A stretch of 42,210 bases of DNA from a virus: positions 1 to 42,210 of IMG/VR virus record IMGVR_UViG_3300031730_000011; one strand, 5' to 3'. The position numbers were made by a program, and so were the translations under genes. Shown here one piece after another: positions 6,751-16,242 of the stretch. Position 1 is the first letter of the stretch; every line of letters starts with the position of its first letter. Under the pieces are notes generated by a model that made no database searches, was not told where the DNA came from, and saw nothing but the letters and a program-made list of their open reading frames with translations.

Positions 6751-9700
6751 GGGGATGCGCCTATGGTGATCGTTTTAAAAGCAGGAATGCCGCGCCCGAC
6801 GATGGCTGACATTTGATAGATCGCGCACGTAAGCGCGGTCGTCGGCGACGATCCAAAGTCCGCAACCTGTTGCGCCAGCGTATAAATAACGCTCGTCGTC
6901 GTCGTCGAAAGCGTGCGCAGCACTGCCGATGGACTGCCGTCGCTGTAGACGTCAATCTGGAATGCGAGCGTCGCTTCAGAAAGCGGCATATCCACACCGC
7001 TCATCAGCGTGCGGCCGAGCCGATCGCGGCGCGTCCAATGAATAACAATGTCGCCATTGCTCGCGAGATCCGCGAAGAGGTCGACCGGCGAGAACGGCTT
7101 GAGCGCTTGCGCGTGACCGATGAACGGATAGATCGTGCCGCTGGAAAAGCTGGCGCCGATCGAAGGAGCATCATATTGACGAGACGCCCCTATTTCTGAA
7201 GTAGACAGCACGACACGCGATAGATCGCCAGTCGAGAGCAGCACGAAGGAATCATCTGCCGCGCTCAAGCCGATATTGTGCTCTGTGCCGCGTCGTCCGC
7301 GCAGAAGTCGAGAGAGCTGCCATTGCGTTGCACTGAGCTGCGTCGCATTCGCATATTGAAAGATCTCCCAGCGACCATCCGCGCCGATCGCCGCGGCATT
7401 AGCTCCAGCCAGAACAGCATCATCCGTGCGACTCTCGAGCGAGAAGGCTGATGAATCGAGATCGACAACGATCATGGTCGTCGTGTCCCACGTGAAGAAC
7501 TCCGATGTAGGCGGCGTTGCTTGCAGCGTTCCGGTCGTCGCTTCGACCACCATGGAAAATAACGATGTCCAGGTCGCTCCTGCGTCGATCGATTTGTAAA
7601 TGACGCAGCCGCGCCAGTCATTTCCTGGGCCGGTGTGCTCCGCGGCGATGTAGAACCCAGCATCATTATCCGCATCCTGAAGGGCAGGAAGGTCGAGCAG
7701 CTCGATCGCCGTCGCAGCGAGCAGCTTCAATACCTGCGGCTGCACTTGCGACACTTCGGCGATGGCAAAGCTGATATACGCGCCTTCGTTGTCGCTCACC
7801 AGCGAGAGCTTGCGCAACACGCCGCTCGCGTTTTGCTCGCTGATGATACGCGCGCGCTGAATGAACCCATCGACTGGCAGCCCCACGGCATCGCCGACCT
7901 CGATCTCGCTTAAGGATTGATCGATCGATGCGGTATAGGTGCTTTTCGCCGCCCATGCATCACTCCACAAAATCTCGGCCGCTTGCAGCGCCTGCGTATC
8001 TCCCATGCAAAACGGCAGCGAGACATCCTGATCGTTGATCGCTTTCGTGGTAAGACGAAACGGCGATGGCTGCTGACCGTCCTGATAGTCGCGATTCACG
8101 CTCTTATAATGCAAACGGATCGAACGCGGCAACGTCGTCTCATCGACGCGCGCCACGGTAATCGATGGCGGAACGGTCGCTCCCGACGAGCCGCCATCGA
8201 AAGCGCCGATCTGATCGGCCGTGAGCGTCGCGACGATCGGCTTGCCGCGCGCGCGAAAGCACAGGATGGCGTTACTCTCGACAACGTCAAAAAAACCGAT
8301 CGAACGCAAGGGCTGAATCGCGTTCGTGCCGTCGCTGATCGAGCTAATCGAATAGCCATTCACGGTCGTCGATGTCAGATCGGAGACATCGATCGCAGAG
8401 AGGCCAGCGCGCGCGCAGAGCGCGGTAATGATGTCGGCAATGCTCACGCCGCTTCCGCCGCCCGTGCAGATCTGCTGGTCGATCATATAAGCGAAACCCT
8501 GCGTCGCAGGATATTCAACGCCATAGGTCCATCCAGAGGGCAGATCTCCGTCAATTACCGCGGCGTCATATGCCGCCGTCCAAAATGCTGATGTGTCACC
8601 GGGAGAGCCTGGAGGCAGACACGGATTCAGAGGATATTGCTCGACAATATCGATGCCGACTCCGGTGTTTATATTAATGACGGCGAGAACTTTGTACGGA
8701 CCGCCAGTGCTGACGAGCGTCCACGGCCCGCTCTTAAGATATTTGCCGTCGCCGCGGATACAGTATCCAGCGATCGGCGCGGCGGGAAGACTCGCGCAGG
8801 GATCTGCCGGTGACCCTGGAATGCGTATGACGTTGATCTCATCGTCTAGCTTGCATTGCAAATCAACGCCATAACCTGGGCAAAAGCCGATGTTGCCCGT
8901 TCCAGCCGGGACAAAATAGAAAACGCCATGATTAGTAAAAGTCAGCGTCGTCGGTGACGAATAGTATGCGCCCGACCAGTACCCATTCGGATTTGCATTA
9001 ATGAGATCGCACGCATTCGCGGGGTATGGTAAAGCCGCAGTCGTTTTCGACAAAGGGAGAAGCGTGTTATAGAACATCGAAACCTGAACTTCATTTCCGA
9101 CGAAGGAGGGAATCGGAAACCATGGCGAATAGGGGCCTGCGGCACCACCCGCTGGGCTCCAGCCGTATAGATCTCCTGTCAATCCACCATCAGCAATCGC
9201 CTCCGTGAGCGTAGCGCGCACCGGGCCTGGGCTTCCGCCCATGCTTGGGGCAAATTGATAAGTAAACACACCTAGCGGGTTGCGCGGATCTAGACTGCCT
9301 GGACCAGCCCACTTGTAGAGCACCTCATTCGAGTATTCCGTCGAATCGGTGCACTCGCCGATGCCGCTCTCGAAGACCTCAAACGTGAAATTGGGATGCC
9401 GCCAGCCCTGCGCAGTCTGCAAATTTCGGTTGGGATAGACGATGTACGCTAGCCCGCGAAACGCCGGAACGTTGCCGAAACCCTCGATCGCTTCGATTGT
9501 TGGGTCAGCCGTCTGCATCTCATCACCGAGGTATAGCGTGAACGTCTCGGCATAGACCGCGCTCGCCGCGAGTCGATTAGCGTATTGCGTATCCGTCTCG
9601 GCCGGCTGTCCGGTCGAAGTATTGGCTGTTTGCTGCGGACGAATGTCGTAGACGATCGTTCCGTTTTCCCAAATGCGCGACAGCCCGGCGATCGCCTGGC

Positions 9701-9827
9701 CACCATCGATCACGGCCTCACATAAGCCGATCGCGATCGATTGCGTATAGCTGTAGGTTGTCTGAGACGGTCCACCCTTGCCGCCGGTCTTGTTGGTGTG
9801 CTGCACAAACGGCGCGAGCCATATCAC
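6747..9827 (-). CDS. Large tail-tip / host-specificity protein (GTA gp15-like), 1026 aa from GTG 9827
   Basis: Position after an NlpC/P60 peptidase and the DUF2163 and DUF2460 genes matches the tail-tip order of gene transfer agents and related siphophages. The protein is large, beta-rich and has conserved tail-tip features such as RLHYKSVNRDYQDG and LLRGRRGTEHNIG. The start at GTG 9827 is the first conventional start in this frame, but about 73-88 more codons upstream look like genuine N-terminus (see the feature at 9828). So either the true start is unusual or the 5' end is reached another way. Confidence 0.85.
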   Translation of the reverse strand: MIWLAPFVQHTNKTGGKGGPSQTTYSYTQSIAIGLCEAVIDGGQAIAGLSRIWENGTIVYDIRPQQTANTSTGQPAETDTQYANRLAASAVYAETFTLYLGDEMQTADPTIEAIEGFGNVPAFRGLAYIVYPNRNLQTAQGWRHPNFTFEVFESGIGECTDSTEYSNEVLYKWAGPGSLDPRNPLGVFTYQFAPSMGGSPGPVRATLTEAIADGGLTGDLYGWSPAGGAAGPYSPWFPIPSFVGNEVQVSMFYNTLLPLSKTTAALPYPANACDLINANPNGYWSGAYYSSPTTLTFTNHGVFYFVPAGTGNIGFCPGYGVDLQCKLDDEINVIRIPGSPADPCASLPAAPIAGYCIRGDGKYLKSGPWTLVSTGGPYKVLAVININTGVGIDIVEQYPLNPCLPPGSPGDTSAFWTAAYDAAVIDGDLPSGWTYGVEYPATQGFAYMIDQQICTGGGSGVSIADIITALCARAGLSAIDVSDLTSTTVNGYSISSISDGTNAIQPLRSIGFFDVVESNAILCFRARGKPIVATLTADQIGAFDGGSSGATVPPSITVARVDETTLPRSIRLHYKSVNRDYQDGQQPSPFRLTTKAINDQDVSLPFCMGDTQALQAAEILWSDAWAAKSTYTASIDQSLSEIEVGDAVGLPVDGFIQRARIISEQNASGVLRKLSLVSDNEGAYISFAIAEVSQVQPQVLKLLAATAIELLDLPALQDADNDAGFYIAAEHTGPGNDWRGCVIYKSIDAGATWTSLFSMVVEATTGTLQATPPTSEFFTWDTTTMIVVDLDSSAFSLESRTDDAVLAGANAAAIGADGRWEIFQYANATQLSATQWQLSRLLRGRRGTEHNIGLSAADDSFVLLSTGDLSRVVLSTSEIGASRQYDAPSIGASFSSGTIYPFIGHAQALKPFSPVDLFADLASNGDIVIHWTRRDRLGRTLMSGVDMPLSEATLAFQIDVYSDGSPSAVLRTLSTTTTSVIYTLAQQVADFGSSPTTALTCAIYQMSAIVGRGIPAFKTITIGASP

Positions 9828-10091
9828 CGTTCCGGCTATCGTCGCGGTCCCAAAGACGATCGGGACTGGATCGCCGACGTTCGCGGTCGTGGTTCGATTG
9901 TCTGTTAACTTCGGCCCGCTCGGCAGTTGCGTCGGGAAAAGCTCAGATCCCGCGAGCGCGCCAAGGGCAAAGCCGAGCTGCGGATTGCCGAAGTACGCGC
10001 CGACGACCGTGCCGACGACGATTAAGGCCGCTTGTCCTAAATTGCTAACGGTACACCACCAATGGCATCGCCCAGGCGCTATGCGCGAGCC
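9828..10091 (-). other. Coding-like upstream extension of the tail-tip gene with no ATG/GTG/TTG start
   Basis: The tail-tip frame is open from 10091. It encodes a Gly-rich hydrophobic stretch (LIVVGTVVGAYFGNPQLGF) and then NVGDPVPIVFGTATIAGTV, which resembles the N-terminus of tail-tip proteins of this class. I checked every codon from 10091 to 9828: there is no ATG, GTG or TTG, and one CTG. The frame is +1 relative to the upstream peptidase gene, which it overlaps. Confidence 0.7.
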
Positions 10092-10461
10092 TCAGCCACG
10101 GCTGGCCATATCCCGTCTCGACGATCTTCTTCTCGCGCTCAAACGCATGGATGATCGATTCGCCGGTATAGATCGCGGCATGCGAAGGAAACTCCGTCTG
10201 CGGGAACTGGAAGATCACCAGCGCACCAGGCTCGAGGTCGATCTTCTGGCAGAGACTCGTCAGCCCGCGGATCAGTAGCGCCTGCGGATTGCGAGAATAG
10301 TTATTCGGCAAATGATCGAGCAAGATGCGTGAGCCGAGATGGGCGAGCGATGCCGCGACGAAGCCCAGACAATCCGCGCCGAAACGCGATCTACCTTGAT
10401 GCAGGAACGGAACTCCAACCCATTCACGCGCTTCGGTCACGAGCTGCTCGACCGCAATCAC
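10045..10461 (-). CDS. NlpC/P60-family tail peptidase, 138 aa
   Basis: GTG 10461 overlaps the upstream stop. Catalytic Cys31 (FGADCLGF) and His94 (PSHAAIY) are in the expected order, with a basic stretch before the Cys. Such enzymes are tail-tip components that cut peptide bonds in peptidoglycan during DNA entry. Neighbours on both sides are tail-tip proteins, as in GTA gp14. The longer in-frame start at 10644 is rejected because it overlaps the DUF2163 gene by nearly 190 bp. Confidence 0.88.
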   Translation of the reverse strand: MIAVEQLVTEAREWVGVPFLHQGRSRFGADCLGFVAASLAHLGSRILLDHLPNNYSRNPQALLIRGLTSLCQKIDLEPGALVIFQFPQTEFPSHAAIYTGESIIHAFEREKKIVETGYGQPWLRLAHSAWAMPLVVYR

Positions 10462-11396
10462 GAGCCGAGCTCCGTCGTCGTCGTCGGACCTGCAGTGAGC
10501 GCGTTCACCCCGGGGATATAGACGCCGAAGCCGCGAAAGTTCGGCAGGTTGCCATACGCTTTGCACGTCAGATATTGCCGATCGCAGCCGATCGAGAGCG
10601 CGAAGGTATCGCCATCGTGTATGTCTTCCGGGAACTGCTCCCAAAATACGATCACATCGCCGTTCTGCAGCGGATCGACCTTCACTTCACGAAAGAAGTT
10701 CTCGTTCTTTCCGCTCGTGAATGTAAGTTTCCCGCCCACGAAGCTGAAGCCGGGGCCGGGCGACGGAACGGTGACGGTGAACTGCAATCGATTCGTGACC
10801 GCCGTGACATGGCCAGTTTGCGTATGCGCCGCCACATCGAACTTGCAACGCGTATCACCGAATTCGACGGCGTTGCAGCTCGTCGAGAATGTGCGGATGA
10901 TCGTCTGCGCGAGCTGCTGGGTGATGCCACGCACTTCAGTCGTATATTTGCCGTCGCTGTCCCGATTGATCGCACCAAGGGAACCGGTTTTCGCGATCCA
11001 ATAGCCGTGCGACGGGTTGCGCCAGGAACAGACTAGGATCGTCACAGGCGCGAGATCGAGCAGACCGCTCTCGATATCATCGACCGTCACGTCGAGCACC
11101 GTATACGCGACCGGCGAGTCGCGCGTCTTCTCAGGGAATGCGCCGGTGACCTGCAGATTGTCGACCGATAGGTCGGTGTTCGAATTGACGTCGCCCATCG
11201 TCACATTCGCCTCGGCGAAATATGTACCGGCGTATGGATCTGCAGGAGACGAGCCGCTCGGTGGAATCGTGATATCGAGATCGTGTTCCGTGCCGCGAAT
11301 CATCCGGCCATCCGCCATCTCGATCGTCCAGATAAAGGCCAGCGAAGTCATGTCGGATTGCAGTTCGGCCAGGAGCAGCGGCGGAATCGTCTTCAC
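10458..11396 (-). CDS. DUF2163-like tail protein (GTA gp13 position), 312 aa
   Basis: GTG 11396 overlaps the upstream stop. Features of the family: an N-terminal TIEMADGRMIRGTEHD region, mid CSWRNPSHGYWIAKTGSLG, then EVRGITQQL, a Cys-containing NAVEFGDTRCKFD segment and a C-terminal CDRQYLTCKAYGNLPNFRGF. These match the phage/GTA protein family placed between DUF2460 and the NlpC peptidase. Role: tail-tip or baseplate hub assembly. Confidence 0.87.
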   Translation of the reverse strand: MKTIPPLLLAELQSDMTSLAFIWTIEMADGRMIRGTEHDLDITIPPSGSSPADPYAGTYFAEANVTMGDVNSNTDLSVDNLQVTGAFPEKTRDSPVAYTVLDVTVDDIESGLLDLAPVTILVCSWRNPSHGYWIAKTGSLGAINRDSDGKYTTEVRGITQQLAQTIIRTFSTSCNAVEFGDTRCKFDVAAHTQTGHVTAVTNRLQFTVTVPSPGPGFSFVGGKLTFTSGKNENFFREVKVDPLQNGDVIVFWEQFPEDIHDGDTFALSIGCDRQYLTCKAYGNLPNFRGFGVYIPGVNALTAGPTTTTELGS

Positions 11397-11584
11397 GGTA
11401 GTGGCTTTGTGAGAAAGACAGATTCGATTTTTTCGGCCTTCGTCATGCGCTTGAGGCAACGAACTACGGCGGTGATTGCCTCGCGATCCTTGGCTGTTAT
11501 ACCGCCGTCGAATCGGCCGTAGGCACGCACTTCTTGCCCGTCATCGAGCACCACTGTAAATGCATGGCATCGATGCTTAGTCAC
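11393..11584 (-). CDS. Hypothetical protein between tail-tip genes, 63 aa
   Basis: GTG 11584 overlaps the upstream stop and its stop overlaps the next start. Short basic protein (TVVLDDGQEVRAYGRFDGG, then VVRCLKRMTKAEK). No known family. It is an extra gene compared with the usual DUF2460-DUF2163 order. Confidence 0.65.
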   Translation of the reverse strand: MTKHRCHAFTVVLDDGQEVRAYGRFDGGITAKDREAITAVVRCLKRMTKAEKIESVFLTKPLP

Positions 11585-12231
11585 GCGAGCGGAACCCGGA
11601 TCTCTTTCAGCTGCACCGTGACGTTCATGATCGGCTGCTTACCCCACGAGCTGATCGTCGGATTCAACTGCGCATCGAAACGCATCCAGACGTAGAACTC
11701 ACCGCCCCAGCTCGTAGGCGTTCCCGAGAAGCCGCCGCCGATCGACACCAACCCGGTCGCCTCATCAAGCGTCCAGGCGCTTTGAACGGCGCCGACCTCG
11801 TTCGCAATCTTGATGCTCGAACCCTTCGGTCGCTGGATCTCGCGCACCTGGATCACCGAGCCCGCGGTGTACTGCTTGACGAGCCGGTATTTGGCCGGCG
11901 AATTCGTATCGCTGGCGAGCGGCATATCGGTCGCCGCAGGCGTAGCGGTGAGCTTGCAGCTCTTGTAATCCGTCCAATCCTTGAAGCGGAAGCCGCTCGA
12001 CATGCCGCCCATCGCGTGCCAGAACGCCATCACCTCTTCGATCTCATCGCTCGATTGATCGCCGGTCGGTGAGGCGCTTACGGTGAGCAGCGGCCTGGCC
12101 CATTTGCGATCGCGCCGTTCATAGCCACCCTCGCGGCTGGTGATCTTGACGAGGTACGCGGGCTCGGCGACGAAGCCAAATGTCGGGCAGTTCGGAAAGA
12201 TCTCCGACGTATCGGCGGTGATGGTGCTCAA
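11581..12231 (-). CDS. DUF2460-like tail protein (GTA gp12 position), 216 aa
   Basis: TTG 12231 overlaps the stop of the tape-measure gene (TTGA). Typical motifs: an EGGYERRDRKWARPLLTV region, EEVMAFWHAMGGMSSGFRFK, and DWTDYKSCK. The family is a distal tail component adjoining the tape measure in GTAs and related phages. The C-terminal half is beta-rich (GGEFYVWMRFD). Confidence 0.88.
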   Translation of the reverse strand: MSTITADTSEIFPNCPTFGFVAEPAYLVKITSREGGYERRDRKWARPLLTVSASPTGDQSSDEIEEVMAFWHAMGGMSSGFRFKDWTDYKSCKLTATPAATDMPLASDTNSPAKYRLVKQYTAGSVIQVREIQRPKGSSIKIANEVGAVQSAWTLDEATGLVSIGGGFSGTPTSWGGEFYVWMRFDAQLNPTISSWGKQPIMNVTVQLKEIRVPLA

Positions 12232-14813
12232 TTGTTGCGCCTTGATGCCTGCGATAGCGAGCGGGCTGCGGCGGCCGCCACCTGCATCTGGGATTGTCGT
12301 GAGATCGTGCCGTTGTCCGACTGGACGGCGAAATGATTGGTGACGCTGATCTGCTTGCTCGCCGGACCCTGGGGAACGATCTGCATGTCCTTTGATCCAG
12401 AATAGGCGAGCTCCGGGCCATTCTCGCCGACGAGCCGCATTTGCCCGGAGGGGATGGTGCCCCCATCGGCCAGGCCGGATGCAGTGATCGAATTGAGCAG
12501 CGAATCGAAGCCGGCGCCGGTCGTGCCAGTTGCGGCTAGCGCGGTTGATGCGATTGGTGCTCCACCGCCGGCGCCAAAGAGTGACGATAATGCGCTCAAT
12601 CCTCCGCCGCCTCCCCCGCCGCCCAGCAGCGAAGCGAGCCCACCCGAAAGGCCGCCGGCCGCTCCGCCAGTTCCAAAGAGCGATTCGGCTATGTTCTTGT
12701 TCGCAATGGTCAACAGATCACGTTCGATCGATTTGATCATGTCCGAGAACGCTTCCTTCAGGCTCTTGGTGCCCATCTCCGCCTCGGTGAGGGGTGACAC
12801 CAGGCTGTTTTCGAGGTCGCTGCGGATCTCCTTCGTCAATTGATCCTGTTGCGTCGCGAGCTGGATCAATGAGGTCCGAAACGCCTGCGTTTGCTCGACC
12901 AGCTTCGGCAGGCCGGATACATCGGCGATATGCTGCTCAGCATTGGCGATCTCAGTGAGCTGATCGATGGCAGTGGCGCGCGCCGCCTGAAGCTGTGCTT
13001 GCGCCTGGAGTTCCGTGATCTGGCCGGCTGATTGCTCGAGCGCGATCTGCGCCTCGATGGTCGCGAGATTCTGCTGTACGGAATTGGCGTGCGCTACCTC
13101 CTCGTTATATGCCGCCTGGGCAACCGTCTTGTCCTTGAGGTTCTGCAGCGCTGAGAGACCGGCCGTATCGTTTGTAGCGGTCAGATTCTGCGAAAGCGTA
13201 CGATTCTGCAGATCGAATGCAGCGGCGGAGGCTTTGGCCAGATTGCCCAGCAGTTCATCGAGTTGAGTATTGATGCTCGCGATTGCCGTCGCGTCCTTCT
13301 TCGTCGTGAGTTCACGCTGTAGATCTAGCACATGCTGGCGCGCCGCCTCGCCTTCCTTGCCCATACGGTCGAACGCTTTGCCGAGATCGCCGGTCGTGAG
13401 CTTGTACTGCTCGCTGGCGATATCGCCCTGCTCGTAGAGCAGTACTTGCTCCTTGAGCTTATCGCCCGTGTCGGTGATCGTTTTCGTGTCCTGCTTGCGC
13501 TGCAGAGCTTCGGCATATTGGATTGCGGCTTTCGCGGCTTCTCGACCGGCATCGCCGGCCTTTTTGAGGTCATCGGCAAGAGGCCCCACGCTCAGCTTGT
13601 AACGAACCGCCGCGGCGCCGCCCAGCCCGAACGATGCAGCCTGTTCCTTCAAACCCGCGGCGAAGTCCTGCAGCTTTTTATCCGCGGCGGCTGCCGCTTC
13701 AGCCGCGGCCAGGTTGGGCGCAGCGGCTTTCGCCTTCTCGGCCTCTCCGGCCGCGATCGCTTCGGCTTGCTCATGACCGCCCGTCTTGTACATCGCAATG
13801 ATGCGTTCTTGTGCCGCTTTGGTATTAGCTTCGTTGTCGAGCGTCGACTGATGCCAGATGTCGGCAGCTTCAGAGAAGTTGCCCTTCGCAATGGCAACCG
13901 CAGCGGCGGCAACAGCGCCGATGGAATTGCCGAGATTCGTGAATTCGAGCGTCGTCTCGATGACGATATCGGCCATCGCCTTGACGCCATAGACGATCCC
14001 GGTGGCGATGACGCCGAGGGCTTCTCCGGCCCCGCCCGCTTTGCCGAAGGACGCTACCAGCGCGTTCAATACCGGCAGCAATTGCGTGGCCAGGCGCACG
14101 GAGAGGCCATCGACCAACGAGGCCCTCAAAACTGCGACCTTCTGGGAAAATTCCTCGGCGCCGCGCGCGAGCTCGCCCGAAACTACCAACCCGGCGTCGA
14201 TCGCCTTTTGCTTGAAATCATCGAGCCCGGCGCTGCCCTGATTGAGCACCGGGATTAGATTCTGTCCTTGCTTGCCGAGGAGCGCGACGGCCAGGGCCAC
14301 CTTGTTCGGCCCATCGGCGAAGCTCTGAAATTTATCCGCGAGCTCGGGCAGGATTTGATCAGCCGTTTTGAGATTGCCGGAAGCATCGTTCACCGAGATC
14401 CCGAGCGCCTTGAAGGCGACTGCGGCTTTGCTTTGCGCGTTGCCGGCCGCCTCTTCGATGGAGACGTTAAGTTTTTTATAGGCTATGCCCATCTCGTCGG
14501 CCGAAAGCCCGCTCGCGGCGGCCGCCAGGCGCAGCGCAGATAGAGATTCGGTCGATATGCCGGTCGTCTGCGAAAGCCGTTCGAGGGCTGCCGCGCTCTC
14601 GATGCTCGATGCCGTGAACTCGATCAGCTTCTCAACGGCGAATCCGGCCGCGAATTTCGCACCCAATTCGACGAACTGATCTTTGAGTTGCGTGAATGCG
14701 TTCTCTTGGTCATGCGCGAACTTGTTGAGCTTGGCGGACGCCTGGTCCAGTGCTTTTATGTACTGGCTGTTATCAGCCTGCATCCGGACCACAAGGGCGG
14801 CGAGATCAGTCAC
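12228..14813 (-). CDS. Tape measure protein, 861 aa
   Basis: Sets tail length and is packed inside the tail. Long Ala/Lys/Gln-rich helices, a prophage tape-measure-like region (about 80-330, QTTGISTESLSALRLAAAAS), predicted membrane-active stretches, and a Gly-rich C-terminal segment (LASLLGGGGGGGGLSALSS). GTG 14813 directly follows the stop of the chaperone T part. At about 1.5 angstrom per residue the length suggests a tail near 130 nm (inference). Confidence 0.93.
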   Translation of the reverse strand: MTDLAALVVRMQADNSQYIKALDQASAKLNKFAHDQENAFTQLKDQFVELGAKFAAGFAVEKLIEFTASSIESAAALERLSQTTGISTESLSALRLAAAASGLSADEMGIAYKKLNVSIEEAAGNAQSKAAVAFKALGISVNDASGNLKTADQILPELADKFQSFADGPNKVALAVALLGKQGQNLIPVLNQGSAGLDDFKQKAIDAGLVVSGELARGAEEFSQKVAVLRASLVDGLSVRLATQLLPVLNALVASFGKAGGAGEALGVIATGIVYGVKAMADIVIETTLEFTNLGNSIGAVAAAAVAIAKGNFSEAADIWHQSTLDNEANTKAAQERIIAMYKTGGHEQAEAIAAGEAEKAKAAAPNLAAAEAAAAADKKLQDFAAGLKEQAASFGLGGAAAVRYKLSVGPLADDLKKAGDAGREAAKAAIQYAEALQRKQDTKTITDTGDKLKEQVLLYEQGDIASEQYKLTTGDLGKAFDRMGKEGEAARQHVLDLQRELTTKKDATAIASINTQLDELLGNLAKASAAAFDLQNRTLSQNLTATNDTAGLSALQNLKDKTVAQAAYNEEVAHANSVQQNLATIEAQIALEQSAGQITELQAQAQLQAARATAIDQLTEIANAEQHIADVSGLPKLVEQTQAFRTSLIQLATQQDQLTKEIRSDLENSLVSPLTEAEMGTKSLKEAFSDMIKSIERDLLTIANKNIAESLFGTGGAAGGLSGGLASLLGGGGGGGGLSALSSLFGAGGGAPIASTALAATGTTGAGFDSLLNSITASGLADGGTIPSGQMRLVGENGPELAYSGSKDMQIVPQGPASKQISVTNHFAVQSDNGTISRQSQMQVAAAAARSLSQASRRNN

Positions 14814-15158
14814 TTATTTCCCCTTGTTTCGGCGCCGTTCGGCGCGCTCAGTCTTAATCGCTTGCGTCTCAAGCAGCGCGATCATCTTCGCATTCTGCCG
14901 AGCCTTCTGATCCTCGACGTGCTCGAGCATGAAGTCCGCGATCGACGGCGAGCGACTACCCTCGGGCAGTTGCGGCCTGCGCATTTCGATGGCGATGAGG
15001 GCGGCGTGCATGTTATCCCGGTACGGTCCCCATGGTTCCTCGATCCAATAGCGATACCAGCGCTCGAGCTCGCGCGCCGGCAGGCGATCGAGATCCTGCA
15101 ACGTCAGCCCGAGCAGCGCAGCGAGCCGGTGCTCGAACAGCTGCTCGGGCGTCAGTCG
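14814..15158 (-). CDS. Tail assembly chaperone, T part (DUF4035-like), made by -1 frameshift
   Basis: Reads in the -1 frame after the gene at 15152-15427. The first in-frame start, TTG near 15101, would drop well-formed sequence (LTPEQLFEHRLAALLG). The domain ERWYRYWIEEPWGPYRDNMH matches tail-assembly chaperone T domains. With the frameshift the GT-like fusion is about 204 residues. It sits directly before the tape measure, as in lambda G/GT. Confidence 0.85.
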   Translation of the reverse strand, partial: RLTPEQLFEHRLAALLGLTLQDLDRLPARELERWYRYWIEEPWGPYRDNMHAALIAIEMRRPQLPEGSRSPSIADFMLEHVEDQKARQNAKMIALLETQAIKTERAERRRNKGK

Positions 15159-15427
15159 TTTTTTGCTTCACCCGCACCGTCCTCGAGGCGCGAGAGCCGA
15201 AACGCCTCTTCGCTGATCGCTTTCGAGATCGCGTGTGATGATCCAAGCGCATCCTCCTCCGATTTGAACGCAGGCTTGACAGTGCATTTCCACGCCAAAA
15301 AGGTTTCGACTTTCTCAGGCGATTCCTTGATGTAATTGCGCACCGTTCGCATCGTCTTTCCGTCGATCTCACTGACTGTGTAATCTACGCCACGGATCGT
15401 GATTACATTGGTCAGCAACTCGCTCAT
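15152..15427 (-). CDS. Tail assembly chaperone, G-like, 91 aa
   Basis: ATG 15427 overlaps the major-tail stop; the upstream in-frame extension is ignored. Small beta-plus-helix protein (TIRGVDYTVSEIDGKTMRT) ending in DGAGEAKND. The slippery heptamer lies 4 bp before its stop. By position and pattern it is the lambda gpG counterpart that works with the frameshift product to guide tail assembly on the tape measure. Confidence 0.85.
   Translation of the reverse strand: MSELLTNVITIRGVDYTVSEIDGKTMRTVRNYIKESPEKVETFLAWKCTVKPAFKSEEDALGSSHAISKAISEEAFRLSRLEDGAGEAKND
15158..15164 (-). other. -1 ribosomal frameshift site A AAA AAC
   Basis: In the 0 frame the codons are GCA AAA AAC GAC TGA, so the heptamer A-AAA-AAC fits the X-XXY-YYZ rule exactly. 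A slip gives CGA CTG ACG CCC and opens the 115-codon T frame. Six consecutive A bases support both tRNAs re-pairing. Confidence 0.85.
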
Positions 15428-15846
15428 GCGCGCACGATCGGTCCGGTGATCTTGCCCACGAACTTGATGACGTTCTGTTTGGAGACGCTGGGATCGAGTT
15501 CCCACGAGAGCATCGCCATCGAGAAATCGAACGTCTTGTTGGGCGAACTGCCATCGATTTGCAGCTGAAACTTGCGCGTCGTTTTGGTATCGACATCGTC
15601 CATGAGATCGTCCTGAATGTCATCGTTCATCGAGTAGTTACCCGAGAACGTGACTTCAGACCCGTCCGAAAGGCCAGAGATATATTCCATGTTCCCGTCG
15701 CTGCAGAAAGTCGTCACATCGACGAGCGCATTCTTGACGCCGACTCCCGAAATCGAATCGACCTCGCAATAGCGCTGATAGGTTTCCGGCGATGCGCCGT
15801 CCCCCACCGCCAAGAAGATCTTCCCTACAAACGCTTGTGTCGTCAT
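15424..15846 (-). CDS. Major tail (tube) protein, 140 aa
   Basis: Position (after head-completion genes, before chaperone G/GT) and beta-rich sequence fit the tail tube. Motifs include NALVDVTTFCSDGNMEYISG and a C-terminal MAMLSWELDPSVSKQNVIKF typical of small major tail proteins. Start at ATG 15846. This length is close to tube proteins of HK97-like siphophages. Confidence 0.85.
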   Translation of the reverse strand: MTTQAFVGKIFLAVGDGASPETYQRYCEVDSISGVGVKNALVDVTTFCSDGNMEYISGLSDGSEVTFSGNYSMNDDIQDDLMDDVDTKTTRKFQLQIDGSSPNKTFDFSMAMLSWELDPSVSKQNVIKFVGKITGPIVRA

Positions 15847-15849
15847 TTC

Positions 15850-16242
15850 TCAATCCTCCACGTACCAGAAGTTATAAAGCTGTGTGATTCGAATGACGCC
15901 GGGATCCGGGTCATTGAGCGGGAATTCGTTCGTCAGCATCACCTTATCCACGTATGCCGCTCCCATCGTGCCGGTGAAATCGAGAAGTGTCGCGCGCAGC
16001 GCCGCGGCGAGGGCCCATCCGCTGTCGCCCGAGATCGCATATGCGTCGATTTGGATGTCCGACGAGACGAGCTTGTCAGTCGCGCAAAATTTCGGCTGCC
16101 GCGTGGTCTGCACCCGCTGAATGAGGATGGCCGGCAGATCCTGCGATTGCTGGCGCAAAATCCCGTAGATGCGCGAGTGCACGAGCGCCGTGAGCGCTGG
16201 GATAGTCAGCAGATACGCCTTCAGTTCGGATTCGAAGATCAT
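15850..16242 (-). CDS. DUF3168-like tail completion protein, 130 aa
   Basis: Begins FESELKAYLLTIPALTALV and IYGILRQQSQDLPAILIQRV, a pattern shared by small tail-terminator/completion proteins. ATG 16242 overlaps the stop of the gp10-like gene. It lies just upstream of the tail tube, the usual place. Confidence 0.8.
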   Translation of the reverse strand: MIFESELKAYLLTIPALTALVHSRIYGILRQQSQDLPAILIQRVQTTRQPKFCATDKLVSSDIQIDAYAISGDSGWALAAALRATLLDFTGTMGAAYVDKVMLTNEFPLNDPDPGVIRITQLYNFWYVED

